Part shown: piece by piece, positions 10,170-20,265 of the stretch
Layout: every line of letters starts with the position of its first letter
Numbering within the stretch: the stretch's first letter is position 1
Position numbers and translations under genes: made by a program
Notes under the pieces: model-generated
The model's database searches: none
What the model saw: the letters and a program-made list of their open reading frames with translations, nothing else
Told to the model about the DNA's origin: nothing
NCBI RefSeq assembly: GCF_000150275.1
Contig: NW_002061014.1
Span: 3,402 to 29,885, forward strand
Length of the DNA: 26,484 nucleotides
Origin: Trichoplax adhaerens
Taxonomy: Eukaryota; Placozoa; Uniplacotomia; Trichoplacea; Trichoplacidae
Reading direction: 5' to 3'

Positions 10170-11103
10170 TTAAACAAGAGCAAAAATTTTCTGTCTGATG
10201 TCATGATCATACTTTAATAGGATCAATGGATTCAGAATAAGAGTCGATAGAGTTATCATCTCACCTAAATAGATAAAAATATACAAAATGTTGCTTTGTA
10301 GTGCGACTTAATGAAGAGATTTTCTGGTTATTGCAGTCCCGATAGTGATAGCAAATTGTGGCCAAGTGATTAGAATGGTAAGAAGCGTGATTTTAATTAC
10401 AACTTTCGTAAATTTCTTTTGCATAAATTCAATCTCAATCTAATTGGATACCGTATTACCAGGCAGAATCTGGTTCTTATGAATACTGGATAGTCTAGTA
10501 TAAACAATAAGCACGATAATAATCGGGATAATGTACATGATTACAACGAGCATAATATTCCATACTGCTTCTGCATGAGTAACATGTGGAAAATCGAATG
10601 AAGTTGTCGAGTCAGAATAGGATGAAAGAAAGAATAAGAAGGGCAGTGATGTTGATAATGATATAGCGCAAAGGAAAAACTCACTTAAAATGAGAAATAT
10701 AAATTTATACTTTTGATAAAATGATGACAACGGCCTTCCAACAGCAAAATAGCGATCAATACTAATTAGCGCTAAATTTATGATGGAGATTCCAAATGAC
10801 GAAAAGGCAATAAATAAATAATATTATTCGACATACTATGATACCTTGGAGATAATTAAGTCCACCTAAAGCTAGATGGACATAAACAGCTAAAGATGCA
10901 ATCGACAAGACGATATCGGATAGAACTGAAATAAAGAATAAACGATAGCTTGATTTTTTATAGTGCTTCATTATGGCTAAAAGATAACCTAGTGATATAT
11001 TGAGGAAAAGACCTATGCAAGAGACTGGAACACCAAATATAATTCCATACTGATGTAGCTGTATTCCTATCCTAGGACGATCAATAGTAATATTATTATT
11101 CAT
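10170..11103 (-). pseudogene. Class A GPCR pseudogene (frameshift plus two nonsense codons), DRY retained
   Basis: This is recognisable over the full receptor length, from the ATG at 11103 (MNNNIT, sequon-bearing N-terminus) to a TAA at 10170-10172 after a NPLIL TM7 and basic tail. The reading frame is broken in TM3 near 10811-10822: an extra 4 bp in a TAAATAAATAAT run compared with the receptor at 4409-5362. After the shift the frame resumes at SFGIS and continues to two in-frame stops, TAG at 10440-10442 (a glutamine in the paralogue) and TAA at 10308-10310 (a glutamate in the paralogue). One arginine codon of KKRFTK is missing. It alone in this window keeps the canonical DRY motif (IDRYF), whereas the intact paralogues have NRY or HRY. 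An upstream ATG at 11148 is in frame but has no paralogue support. Several independent lesions make sequencing error unlikely. Confidence 0.9.
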
Positions 11104-11391
11104 ATCTCCAATTAAGAATAGCTTGAAAAATTGGATAATATTGAGCACAAAGTAAATGACTTACAATATTTCTTTATCATACAGAATACGTTAATAGTTC
11201 AGTAGAAATGTCTTAAATCTAAGACCGAATAACATGAGTTTTAGATAATACCAAAGATGGTTATGAATATATCAACTTCTTTACATTTACTGAACTACAC
11301 TTGAAATTTTAAACAAAAATTTCTAATAAATCTACTGAGTGACAAATGCAAATTAGTATACAATTTTTGTCTAGTTAGGATACGAAATACA

Positions 11392-11763
11392 GTAGCTATG
11401 ACAACTTTATTAAAGCCAACTCTAAAGTTCTACAATCGAATAAGCCATATGAAAATCCTCTACGAAAACTTACGACTTCAATTTTTTGTTTTCAGAAATA
11501 GCTGCAACTACGCTCAAATAAGCGGTAGCTATGGCAACTTTATTGAAAGCTAGCTTGACATACTACAATCAAATAAGCCATGAGAAAAAATTCTATTAAG
11601 AGAGAATAATTTTTATTTTATGCTATCAGAAGTAGCTGTAATTACTGTCGAATATAGCTAGATTTAGATTCTGCAATCAAGTAAGTCATACGAAAATATT
11701 ATATTAAAAAAGAACTGATTCCATTTTTATAATTTTAGAAATAGCTGTAATTGTTGTCATATC
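11392..11763. repeat. Degenerate tandem repeat, three units
   Basis: Three units of about 110-130 bp start near 11392, 11525 and 11654. Each runs from a TAGCTATGGCAACTTTATT-like start (decayed in unit 3), through CTACAATCAAATAAGCCAT and a T-rich stretch, to AGAAATAGCTGTAATT. They lie 290-660 bp upstream of the pseudogene start at 11103. Units 1 and 2 are the most alike. Confidence 0.75.
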
Positions 11764-12621
11764 GATTGAAAAGCTGGAAAGTTACAAACATTAGCAATTC
11801 ATTAAGCTAAAAAGGGGCTTACTTTTCCTTAATTCGATTGTGAAGTATAAAGTTTTAGAATATTACCATATTACGGTTTTGCGTTACCAGTTAAGTAATC
11901 ATTGATTAGTGAATAATGAATATCATAGAGTAGTCTAGATAAAGTCATATGCTATATTTAGTTTGCTAACCTTGTAATTAATGCTTTAATAGTGGAATTG
12001 TGATATAAAAATGTAAACTATTACGAGTTAATTTACTGTAAATTGAAAAGCGTGCTAAGCTCTAATAGTATAATCGAACCCTATATGGACGAAAGGATGA
12101 GTGTCTCAACACTTTAAATCCCAGAAAATCTTCATACTACTATCTATTTAGTAATTGTAATATGTCTATTAATGTAACTTGTAAAATATGTATTCAGGAT
12201 ATTTAATACTACAATTTACTGTAGAAACCTATTTAAGCGCATGTGGTTAGAAAATGAAAGTAGTAATTGCTTAAGAAGCGTTCCGGAGTCGTAACATCAA
12301 GGAAAGTGTTGTAATTAATCAGTTATCTGTGAAGTATAGCCGAGAAATTGAGTTCTCGTATATCGCTCGCATAGAGACTGGAAAATACTGGAGAAGTAGC
12401 CTTGACTATTGAACCTTTACTAGGATTCTTCATGAAATCTTTGCCACAAGTGAAGGTTGTGATATACCACTGCTTTTATTAATAAGGTAAAAGAATTAGG
12501 GTATATCAGAGTTAATAATGAAATAATTAAGCCCAAGACTGACAGCATACTGGTATTTAAACTTCGGATGATCCTAGACAGATCGTCATGATATCACACA
12601 TATAGGAGGACAAAATCATCA
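11764..12621. other. Spacer, no confident gene; includes probable 3' UTR
   Basis: No domain-bearing ORF is visible. About 12240-12600 is less AT-rich than most spacer and holds open frames under 50 codons on both strands, none starting or ending in a way I can support. Its right part probably is the 3' UTR of the small gene at 12622-12858. Confidence 0.45.
12475..12480 (-). terminator. Possible poly(A) signal for the small gene
   Basis: AATAAA on the minus strand, within TTAATAAAAGC, lies about 145 bp past the stop codon at 12622. That is a normal 3' UTR length. In AT-rich DNA this hexamer is common, so the support is modest. Confidence 0.35.
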
Positions 12622-12858
12622 CTATTCTTCATACTGTCTCTGTTTTTGCTTGACCTTTCGCATATATTGAAATCTAGATAAAGTTTCTTGTCCTTGTGCC
12701 ATACTAGATAATGTTGTTGTAAATTCAACAATAAGATTAAAAATCACGTATTCAGGTCTAAAATACTCGTATATCTTACTCACTGCAAAGTATAGAAATA
12801 GTATTAATAATGATTGATAACCTGTTAAATAGAATTTGCGTACATTACTACCAGCCAT
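12622..12858 (-). CDS. Possible small single-pass membrane protein
   Basis: A 78-residue ORF with a more protein-like make-up than the other short ORFs here. It has a short MAGSNVRK start, one hydrophobic segment (about residues 14-28), then YEYFRPEY, a second moderately hydrophobic stretch, and a charged basic C-terminus ending RQYEE. The hydrophobic segment followed by YFRP faintly recalls the mitochondrial complex III assembly micropeptide UQCC6/BRAWNIN, and the GQET plus basic tail faintly recalls SMIM4/UQCC5. Neither match is strong enough to name it. A possible poly(A) signal lies about 145 bp downstream. It may be a chance ORF or a single exon of a spliced gene. Its 5' end overlaps an opposite-strand ORF (12810-13139) that shows no motif. 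Confidence 0.45.
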   Translation of the reverse strand: MAGSNVRKFYLTGYQSLLILFLYFAVSKIYEYFRPEYVIFNLIVEFTTTLSSMAQGQETLSRFQYMRKVKQKQRQYEE

Positions 12859-14739
12859 ATTTTTATATCTTATTACTTACTATAAAGTGTACGCTGTCAT
12901 TATTGATGCGTCATGAACAAGATGTAATAATCTCTGATCGAAATCTTCAACAGAAATTGCTAAATAAAAGCATTCTTCATTTGCAGTCTGATTATATAAT
13001 TACCAGTATAACATATACGAGTTATCGTTATATCAACCTCATAAGAAAAGATAAACTTAATGTAATTAATTTTAAAATTAAATGTTTTATTCACTCTATA
13101 TCAAGACATGTATCATCATCCATTAATCAAACTCGCTAGATGATGCGCTCATGGTACCTTTACATTCGATATCATAATAATTTTATGTAAAAACAAGGAA
13201 ATGACAATTAACCATCCAATAAACGGGATAGAGGGTGGTCATTAATTTAAATTACAATTTTATAATATTTAAATGTTGGCATTTTATAATCGTATAGTTT
13301 AATTATTCTTTCTTGGTGATCTAAGTCACTGTTGTTATGTTGAGGAAATCAGTTCAGAAATGAGATAACGATGAATGAATACAACTTTAGCGATTGTTAA
13401 ACGAGATAGTATCGTAAAGCATAAACTAACTATTTATAAACATAAATGCAGCACCCATTTAGTAATAAGTTGCAATGCCACTACGGTTTACACTTGAAAA
13501 AAAATAAACTCTTTACAATCGCTAAAAGCGTCAGTTTTTATTCCCGATATTTTCAATTTTTATATATATATAATATTGACATTTGATTCTACACTAGTAG
13601 CTACTTTTACCAAATTTAAGCTAGGAGGTAGAAAATAAATGATTGTATATTATAATTGGGATATTTATAAATAACTATCTTTGTGTAAGTATCATAAACT
13701 GTAACTTCCTTTAGAGAGTTGTATTAAATGCTGAAAAGCGTTTAATCACTAATGGCGATACATAGTTTTCCCACTCATGTATTTTATTATATTTAGTAAA
13801 GCAGAGTTTAGAGAGAGATACCGCATCGATGTGAAAATTATGAGAATTTTTGAGTTTAATTTGAATCGAATCTATTTCCTAAGTATTATTGTAAAGTTTA
13901 ATTCTTTGCTAATTCAGCAACCAAATCTCTCATTACTCTATTCAGCATGTGAAACACGAGTAGTGTAAGTGTAATCACTTTCACCCGAAAGTTACTAATT
14001 TCTTGGAGGATATTCTAACGATGCTTAATGCTCATTTATTAATACTAATGCAGAGTGTCTATCATAAAATCTTTTAACAGTGAATAAGCAAATGTTCTTA
14101 GAAAAAATACGGCATGTTTCACGGCTATGTACGATTAAAATCATTCCATTACAGATAATTAAAATATAGATTTAGTTAAATCAAGTCTTAGCTACTAGAT
14201 CTTTCATTACCATACATGTCTAACATGTAGAATACCAGTAGATAAGCACAATTATATATTTACGTGAAAATCTCTAATTTCCTCGAAGATATTGTAACGA
14301 TACCTATTGCTTATATATTAATACTAATGTTTAGCGATGAAACTTATTCTTTCTCAAGTTTAATACTTGGCGTATACATGGAATGCATATATGTAATGAA
14401 AATATATTCTTTTCTCAAGTATTCAAAGGGAGGATTTCAATTGCTTTGCTATCAGAAACTATTAATCCAAAGTGGATACAGTTTTCTAATCAAAATGACA
14501 AGAACAATCTCTCAATAGACTATTTCCAATTCAGTAGCCGACACTACGATTTTTGACGTAAGCTAACTTATCTAAAGCTTAAAATAATCTGCATGCCCAA
14601 AAAAATAACTGCCAGTTTACGCTAGGGTAAACTATAAGCTATCCTAACAATCTAACTTGCAGAATGATGATCGTTATTTCGACAGAAATCAATTTTTGCT
14701 ATGCAATACCATCGTTCTACACTCTTGCATTGATTAAAT
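12859..14739. other. AT-rich spacer, no confident gene
   Basis: ORFs of 109 (12810-13139, plus), 63 (13777-13968, plus) and 84 codons (14264-14518, plus) occur but carry no recognisable domain. A TA-rich run lies near 13560-13573. A 56-bp element occurs twice, at 13995-14050 and 14274-14329. No LTR, tRNA or receptor remnant was recognised. Confidence 0.5.
13995..14329. repeat. Pair of 56-bp direct repeats, 279 bp apart
   Basis: The blocks 13995-14050 and 14274-14329 both run from CTAATTTC to TTAATACTAATG and agree at roughly five bases in six without gaps. In one frame both encode a similar stretch (NFLEDILT versus NFLEDIVT, then LLILM versus ILILM), with some differences silent. The second copy lies within the 84-codon ORF at 14264-14518. 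Confidence 0.7.
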
Positions 14740-14915
14740 TAAATATACCACGTTAATTCATAATTCACTTCATAACAGTATTATATTTTACTGTGATATC
14801 TAACTATTTGGATACCGTTGTAGCGAGTCCGAATCTTGCTTATACCGATAGTAATGCACACTATGCCTAACGATAATTATATAATCAGTTTTGATTATAG
14901 ATTACAACTAATCTT

Positions 14916-15863
14916 TTAACATAAGTACTTTTGCAACAAAGATATAAGCTTTTGCCTAACATTATGATCGAATTTTAATAAGATGAACGGATTGACAACA
15001 AATATAGATATAGTTATCGATATAGCAATATATACTAAAGCATATAGAATATTACTTTCCAACGAGATTTGATAGATTGTTTTTCGAGTTACAGCGGTTC
15101 CAATTAAGCAAGCAAAATGTGGCCAACTGATGAGCACGGTCGAAAATGTTATGCTCATTAAAACTTTAGTAAATCGTTTCTTTTGCATAATTTCTGTTTC
15201 TGCTCGATTGGGTGTTGTATAGCCTGGTCTGACATGATTCCTATAGATTGCAGCCAACTTGATATAAATAGTTATCATAATTGAAACTGGGATGATGTAC
15301 ATGATCAATGTAAACATAAATTCCCATATAGCGAGATTATGAATAATATTTGAAATATCACATAAAGTCGATGAATTAGGATGAGCAGAAGCGTATACCA
15401 AGATAGGCGATGATGTTAATATCGATGCTACATGAAGAAATAGTTCACATGCAATAAGAAATTGAATCTTATACTTTCGATAAAACGATGATAATGATCT
15501 CGCCACAATGAAATAACGATGAACGCTAATTAATGATAAATTCATGATGGAGATCCCAAATGACATCAGAGTAATATATAAAATTATTTTACACAGTATA
15601 GTGCCTAGATGATAACTTACATTACCGATAGCTATAAGAAGATAGCCAATAAAAGCTGCAGTAGACGAAAGAACATCAGATAGTACTGAAGCAAGTATTA
15701 ATCGATAAGTAGATTTTTTAAAATATTTATCTGTTAGTAATAGATATGCAATAGATGCATTAAGAATTAGACCAAAAAAACATACTGGGATACCAAAAAT
15801 AGCGACATAGCGGTGTATTTGTAAGTTGGATTGAGAAGTAATAGTAATATTGGTGTTGTTCAT
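14916..15863 (-). CDS. Rhodopsin-like (class A) GPCR, intact, HRY variant
   Basis: A 315-residue, single-exon seven-transmembrane receptor, close to the ones at 23732-24679 and 19009-19804. Seen directly: sequons at N2 and N5, GLILN in TM1 (N35), SD in TM2 (D63), C91 opening TM3 paired with C168 in loop 2, HRY in place of DRY (H115-R116-Y117), IIPVS in TM5 (P192) with Y200, KKRFTK at the TM6 entry, SWP (W247-P248) in place of CWxP, and NPFILLKFD (N291-P292) without the NPxxY tyrosine. An extra sequon lies at N81, in the loop before TM3. The start has A at -3 and matches the paralogue starts. Its 5' flank carries two copies of an 82-bp minisatellite and, further up, a solo LTR on the opposite strand. 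The ligand cannot be inferred. Confidence 0.92.
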   Translation of the reverse strand: MNNTNITITSQSNLQIHRYVAIFGIPVCFFGLILNASIAYLLLTDKYFKKSTYRLILASVLSDVLSSTAAFIGYLLIAIGNVSYHLGTILCKIILYITLMSFGISIMNLSLISVHRYFIVARSLSSFYRKYKIQFLIACELFLHVASILTSSPILVYASAHPNSSTLCDISNIIHNLAIWEFMFTLIMYIIPVSIMITIYIKLAAIYRNHVRPGYTTPNRAETEIMQKKRFTKVLMSITFSTVLISWPHFACLIGTAVTRKTIYQISLESNILYALVYIAISITISIFVVNPFILLKFDHNVRQKLISLLQKYLC

Positions 15864-16006
15864 ATTTCAAATTATAAGTGATTTAAAAATTCGTACCATC
15901 AAAACTTTTACCAAATACAGAATGTAGCTTGAAATCTTGTAACTGTATTATGAAACACAAAGGTATCTGGTAGATCCAGTTAAATTGCGAAGCTAAAGGT
16001 AGCAGC

Positions 16007-16165
16007 AATTAGGAATCTATAAGTTTTGCGTAATATAACTGATCAAAAAATACTCAATGTCTAAAAAGTACGAACCTAAACGTCGTAGCAATTGGGTTTT
16101 TATAAATTTTATGAAATGTGCGTGATTAGAGACTACTCACTGTCTTAAAATATACATTTAAATGT
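16007..16165. repeat. 82-bp minisatellite, two units, upstream of receptor
   Basis: Two units start at 16007 and 16090 with AATTAGG/AATTGGG. Each runs through TATAAGTTTTGCGTAATATA, a GACTACT-like segment and CGAACCTAAACGT, the last being clear only in unit 1. They are homologous to the three units upstream of the receptor pseudogene (20030-20265). The repeat lies about 145 bp upstream of the start codon at 15863. Confidence 0.75.
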
Positions 16166-16740
16166 AGAAGAAGTCGGACAACTACAATTTTATTTTCAAT
16201 ATTCGACTTTATCGTGATCGTGAATAAATGATTTAATATCTTGATTTGCTTAAGAATACAATCATCTAACATACTGGTTCTTATTAATTTTTAATGTGAA
16301 TAATTTAAGGCTGTTAAATTAAGATAGTAATAGATTTGCGCTACAAGTAAAGCAAAATTGTAAGTTTAATTATATTAGGTGATCATTCATGTTTAATAAT
16401 CATTATAAACTTTAACTACAGGAATTCTCTTTTGTTAAATTAATTACGAAATCTTGCCTTTCCTTCAAAGGAATTACTTTCTAATTGTGAAAGCAGTGTA
16501 GTTTCAATGAAACAAAATTTATAATTATGTTAAAGATTTAATGATGAGTTAGAATATGCAATCACTTTGAAGGGTATTATTGCACCTTCTGTAGTATGTT
16601 AGAAATTTACAACAGCAACATTAGAGCTAGATTGATTAAAAAATAAAGAGTATTGTTATATTTTATTATACACAGGTCAAGTGCCTATCTAAAATTTAAT
16701 TAAAATTTAATTATTTTTTAGATAGTGTAGAGTTGCCATG

Positions 16741-17111
16741 TGTGACGGAGCTCGCTCCGAAATGAATAATATTTTGATCTAACATATGTAATAATGTTAT
16801 TATCATACAAACTTTAGTACAGTTTAAACTTGTTAGAAAAGTCTTGTTTTGCACTAGCGACTGGATGTAGGCTATATAAGATAACATAATTCATTTTTAG
16901 CAGGAGTTCGATGTAAGCCGTGTGGGATACGTTTTTAATACCTTATACTAATAATAAAGAGTATAGTAACCCCATCTTTACTTGGCGATTCACTGAAGGA
17001 TAATTAAGGACAAGTTAGGTTCCTAATACTATAGCCGTCCATAGTCAGTTGGAGGACCTTCTAAAGTGAAAGTAAAGCTTGGGAATCGTTCACAATCCAA
17101 ATTTTGTGACA
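16741..17111 (+). mobile_element. Solo LTR with perfect 5-bp target duplication (CCATG)
   Basis: The element begins TGTGACGGAG and ends TTTTGTGACA, and is flanked by CCATG at 16736-16740 and 17112-17116. On the plus strand it has a TATA box (TATATAAG, 16873-16880) and AATAAA (16953-16958), the order expected for U3-R-U5. The paralogous flank near 20705-20730 lacks it. An inverted repeat CGGAGC/GCTCCG lies just inside the left end. The start resembles that of the LTR at 22558-22973 (TGTGATGGAG on its own strand), so the two may be one family. It points away from the receptor at 14916. No internal retroelement sequence remains, as expected after LTR-LTR recombination. Confidence 0.88.
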
Positions 17112-18984
17112 CCATGTAGTCGTATTGTCCATTTGACAAAACTATCATTAATTATAATACTAAATAATTATTTTAAATTTCTTCCTATCGATTTTTTTTG
17201 CATATAATGCAATATTCAATTAACCTATTAAAGAATATTATGAGGAATAAGGATTAAGCCGACCCATGCCAAATCAGTAGTAAGAAAATTTTATCCTTAG
17301 TATATTATAATATTAAATTTTGTCTATAACAAGATGGCAATTGGTGCTATCTTCGTTTATGGTCTATGATATAGAACGGATTCCCTCCGCTCTGCTCTAA
17401 ATAAAAATATTTCAACAAACACTCATTTTATGTACGATAGTATGATATTATCTAGACGGCAATCAGATTATAATACTTAAAGCTGAAAAAAGAATTTTAC
17501 GTTAGATTTCGGATTACTGCTCATGTAACGTATACTAATCAAATTAGATAGCTGTAATATTGATGAATAGATAATTATTATACCAGAAAATATTAAGGAT
17601 AAATTAATTTATTTAAATTTTAGATTATAACATATCTTTTCGATCTAATATCATAAAATTATATTAGCAAATATGCTTTTCTCTCTGACACTGATTCTAA
17701 AGATCTGCTGCTTTATTATAAATGTCTGATTAGTTTTGAGAATATTGTTCTTGCTATAAGTATCTCGTTAAACGCATGCATGGTTAAATACTGAACCTGC
17801 ATGATGTTAAGAATATTTGCAGTACTGAATAAATTCTTTGTGACTTTAACTTAAAGCACGAAATTTATCAATAAGTAAAGTAATTTTAATAATTAAGAAA
17901 AATGAAGATTTTTAAACGATAGTGCCTCGTTCAATATTATGCAGACAATGATAAACAAAACTATTTAATAAAATATATTCCTATTAGGATATTTTAATTT
18001 ATCAATAGATATTTAAACATCAAAACATCAGGCTATAGTTGAGAAAGTGATGTCAAATATAGCCGAAATTCATATCGAGATATAAATAATGTCTTCAAAT
18101 AATTATCGTTTACCTACAGTCATAGGGCATTGATATATCGAGGAAAAGACTAATAGTTACGACTAGAGTATCATTTATGGAAAAAAATTGTTGTAGCTGT
18201 TTCTCTACTCAGCGATGGCAGATGGTTATTTCAGTATTGTTTATATGTCATGGAATAGACTAACAGATAATGATATGAAATGCTATAGATAAACATGTAT
18301 TTTACTTAACCGAAAGATTGCCCTATTATTGTGCGAGCTACATAGCAAAATTGAATAATAAAATTTTAATGTTTATTTTGTTTCTGTTCTAAATAATCGC
18401 GAAAAATTACGTATTCATATTCTATTTATATTGCTCCGTCTTGAATTCTTCAAAATCAAAAATGAACGTTTGCAATTTTGTCATTAAAAGTGATTTCGAA
18501 AGCTAACAAAAGTTGAACTATTGAATTTAGATAGCGTCGAAACATTAAAAGCTTGTTAAGTATGAATATTTAAATATCACAAATTAGTCTCATAATTAAA
18601 ATATTTAAAATTTATTACAAAAGTCAATCGAAAGGTCGAAATAATGACAAAATACCGGATATCGAAGAAGGCAGCATGTTTCGCACATTCGAGAAATAGA
18701 AAATTGGTAACAGATAATAATCATAGTGAATACGTAAGTGGGATAATCAAAAATCTGCAATATGTTAAAAATCGGCCATAAGAGCATTCATAAGTCATAT
18801 AAATTTCTGTGATACTCAATAATCTGCACTTCGATATTCGTTTATCTTTCCAATTCATAATCCTTAATAATAATCTAATATTTTACTGTGATATCGAATA
18901 ATAATGTAATAGATTGATATAGCAGACCAAAATATTCAATGATTACGCTGATAGCAATGCAAGCTAAACACGATGGATAGCCAA

Positions 18985-19003
18985 TTCCGGTTACAGACCG
19001 GAA
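18985..19003. repeat. Hairpin just past the pseudogene stop
   Basis: TTCCGGT (18985-18991) and ACCGGAA (18997-19003) form a perfect 7-bp stem with a 5-base loop, 5 bp from the stop codon at 19009. The matching sites near 23705-23725 and 26455-26475 show the same sequence with the stem only partly kept, so pairing itself is not clearly conserved. Confidence 0.6.
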
Positions 19004-19008
19004 CTAAC

Positions 19009-19804
19009 TTATTTACATAAACGCTTTTCCCACAAAGTGCAAAACTTTTGCCTAATATTATAATCGAATTTAAGCAAGAGGAATTGATTGACTATAAATA
19101 TGGATGGAGTTATGCCTAAAGCAAAATATACTAAAACATACAAAGAATGACTTTCTAACGAGATTTGATACATTTTCTTTTGAGTTACGGCAATGCTGAT
19201 CATGGTAGCAAATAGTAGCTTAGTGAATAATACATTCGAAAATATCGTACTTCTTAGAACTTTAGTAAGTCGTTTCTTTTGTAAGATTTCTGTTTCTGCT
19301 TAGCTGGACGTTATTTAACCGGGTCTGACATAATTCTTGTGGATCATAACTAATTTACTATAAATAGCGATAATATTGAAACTGAAATGGTGTACGTGAT
19401 AAATATAAACATGAATTTCCATACTGCTACATCATATGTGATTTTTAAATAATCATATAAAGTCGTCGAATTAATGATGAATTCATGATGGAGATCCCAA
19501 ATGACATCAGTGTAATAAATAAAATTATTTTACATAGTATAGTGCCTAAATGATAACTTGCGTTATTGATAGCTACAAATGAATAGCCAATAAAGGCTGC
19601 AGAAGATGAAAGAATATCTGATAGTACAGAAGAAAGCATCAACCGATAAGTAGGTTTTTTAAAACTTTTGTCTGTTGCCAAAAGATGGACCATGGATGTA
19701 TTAAGAATTAGACCTACCAAAGACACTGGAATACCACACATAGCGGCATTGCGGTATATTTTTAAGTTGGATTGAGGAGTAACAGTAATATTTGTGTTAT
19801 TCAT
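19009..19804 (-). pseudogene. Class A GPCR pseudogene with internal deletion
   Basis: Both ends are clear copies of the neighbouring receptors. The N-terminus through TM3 runs from the ATG at 19804 (MNNTNIT, GLILN, SD, cysteine before TM3, SFGISIMN). The C-terminus ends at 19009. Against the receptor at 23732, about 154 bp are missing at 19469-19473, where TAATT of late TM3 joins TAATT of loop 2. This removes the DRY-equivalent motif, loop 2 of the inner face, TM4 and part of the outer loop, and shifts the frame. Further lesions: a one-base loss in TM5, TAA at 19315-19317 (tyrosine in the paralogue), TAA at 19300-19302 (arginine in the paralogue), loss of the TM6 tryptophan-proline, and NP changed to NQ in TM7. 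Open pieces of 119 and 64 codons remain but are not expected to make a receptor. Confidence 0.92.
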
Positions 19805-20029
19805 ATTTCAAGATTTAAGAGGTTTAAAAATTTTATACTATCAAAATTTTTAACCAAATATAGAAAATATCTTAAAATCTTGGCACTGTATTGTCTTGTT
19901 ATAGTAGATTATGAAACATAAAGGTCCCTAGTATTTGTACTTAATGGTTAAGGCCTCGACTGATAGGCTACCAGCTAGTTTTAAGTAATAAAGTACTGTG
20001 ATTCAGTGGTTTGTAGTAACGTATCCAGA

Positions 20030-20265
20030 GATTAGGCGTTTATAAGCTTTGCGAAATATAAGTAGTCAAAGACTACTTACCGTCTAAAAATATGAACCTA
20101 AACGTAGTAGCGATTAGGCATTTATAAACTTTGCGTAATGCAATTGATCGAAGACTACTTAATATCCTAAAGCACGAACCTAAAAGTAGTAGCGAGTAGG
20201 CGTTTACAAGCTTCACGGAATATAAGTAATCAAGAACTACTATTTTGAAATACAAATCTAAAATA
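20030..20265. repeat. 82-bp minisatellite, three units, upstream of receptor pseudogene
   Basis: Units start at 20030, 20112 and 20194 with GATTAGGC or GAGTAGGC. The first two are each 82 bp, ending in CCTAAACGTAGTAGC or CCTAAAAGTAGTAGC; the third is partial. Each contains TTTATAAGCTTTGCG-like and GACTACTTA segments. The same repeat has two units at 16007-16165 and none at the receptor at 23732. A 60-codon ORF (20073-20255) in it is a by-product. Confidence 0.85.

Larger units (their letters stand above)
14740..18600. repeat. Array duplication unit containing the receptor at 14916
   Basis: This block covers a 3' flank, an intact receptor (14916-15863) and 2.7 kb of 5' flank. It aligns with 18790-22135 over nearly its whole length, and with 23560-25012 over the gene and near flanks. 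Shared flank segments include GATTTAATGATGAGTTAGA (16535 and 20513), AATAGATAATTATTATAC (17567 and 21257) and GTAGCTGTTTCTCTACTCA (18193 and 21875). It carries a solo LTR (16741-17111) that unit 19009 lacks. Confidence 0.88.

Noticed and set aside
12810-13139. 109-codon plus-strand ORF
   Set aside because: No domain, AT-driven composition, and it overlaps the opposite-strand ORF at 12622-12858, which looks more protein-like. Long chance ORFs are expected in some frames here.
16685-16725. Perfect 10-bp inverted repeat CTATCTAAAA/TTTTAGATAG
   Set aside because: The sister unit near 20670-20705 has lost the pairing, and the loop is plain AT repeat; no function is supported.
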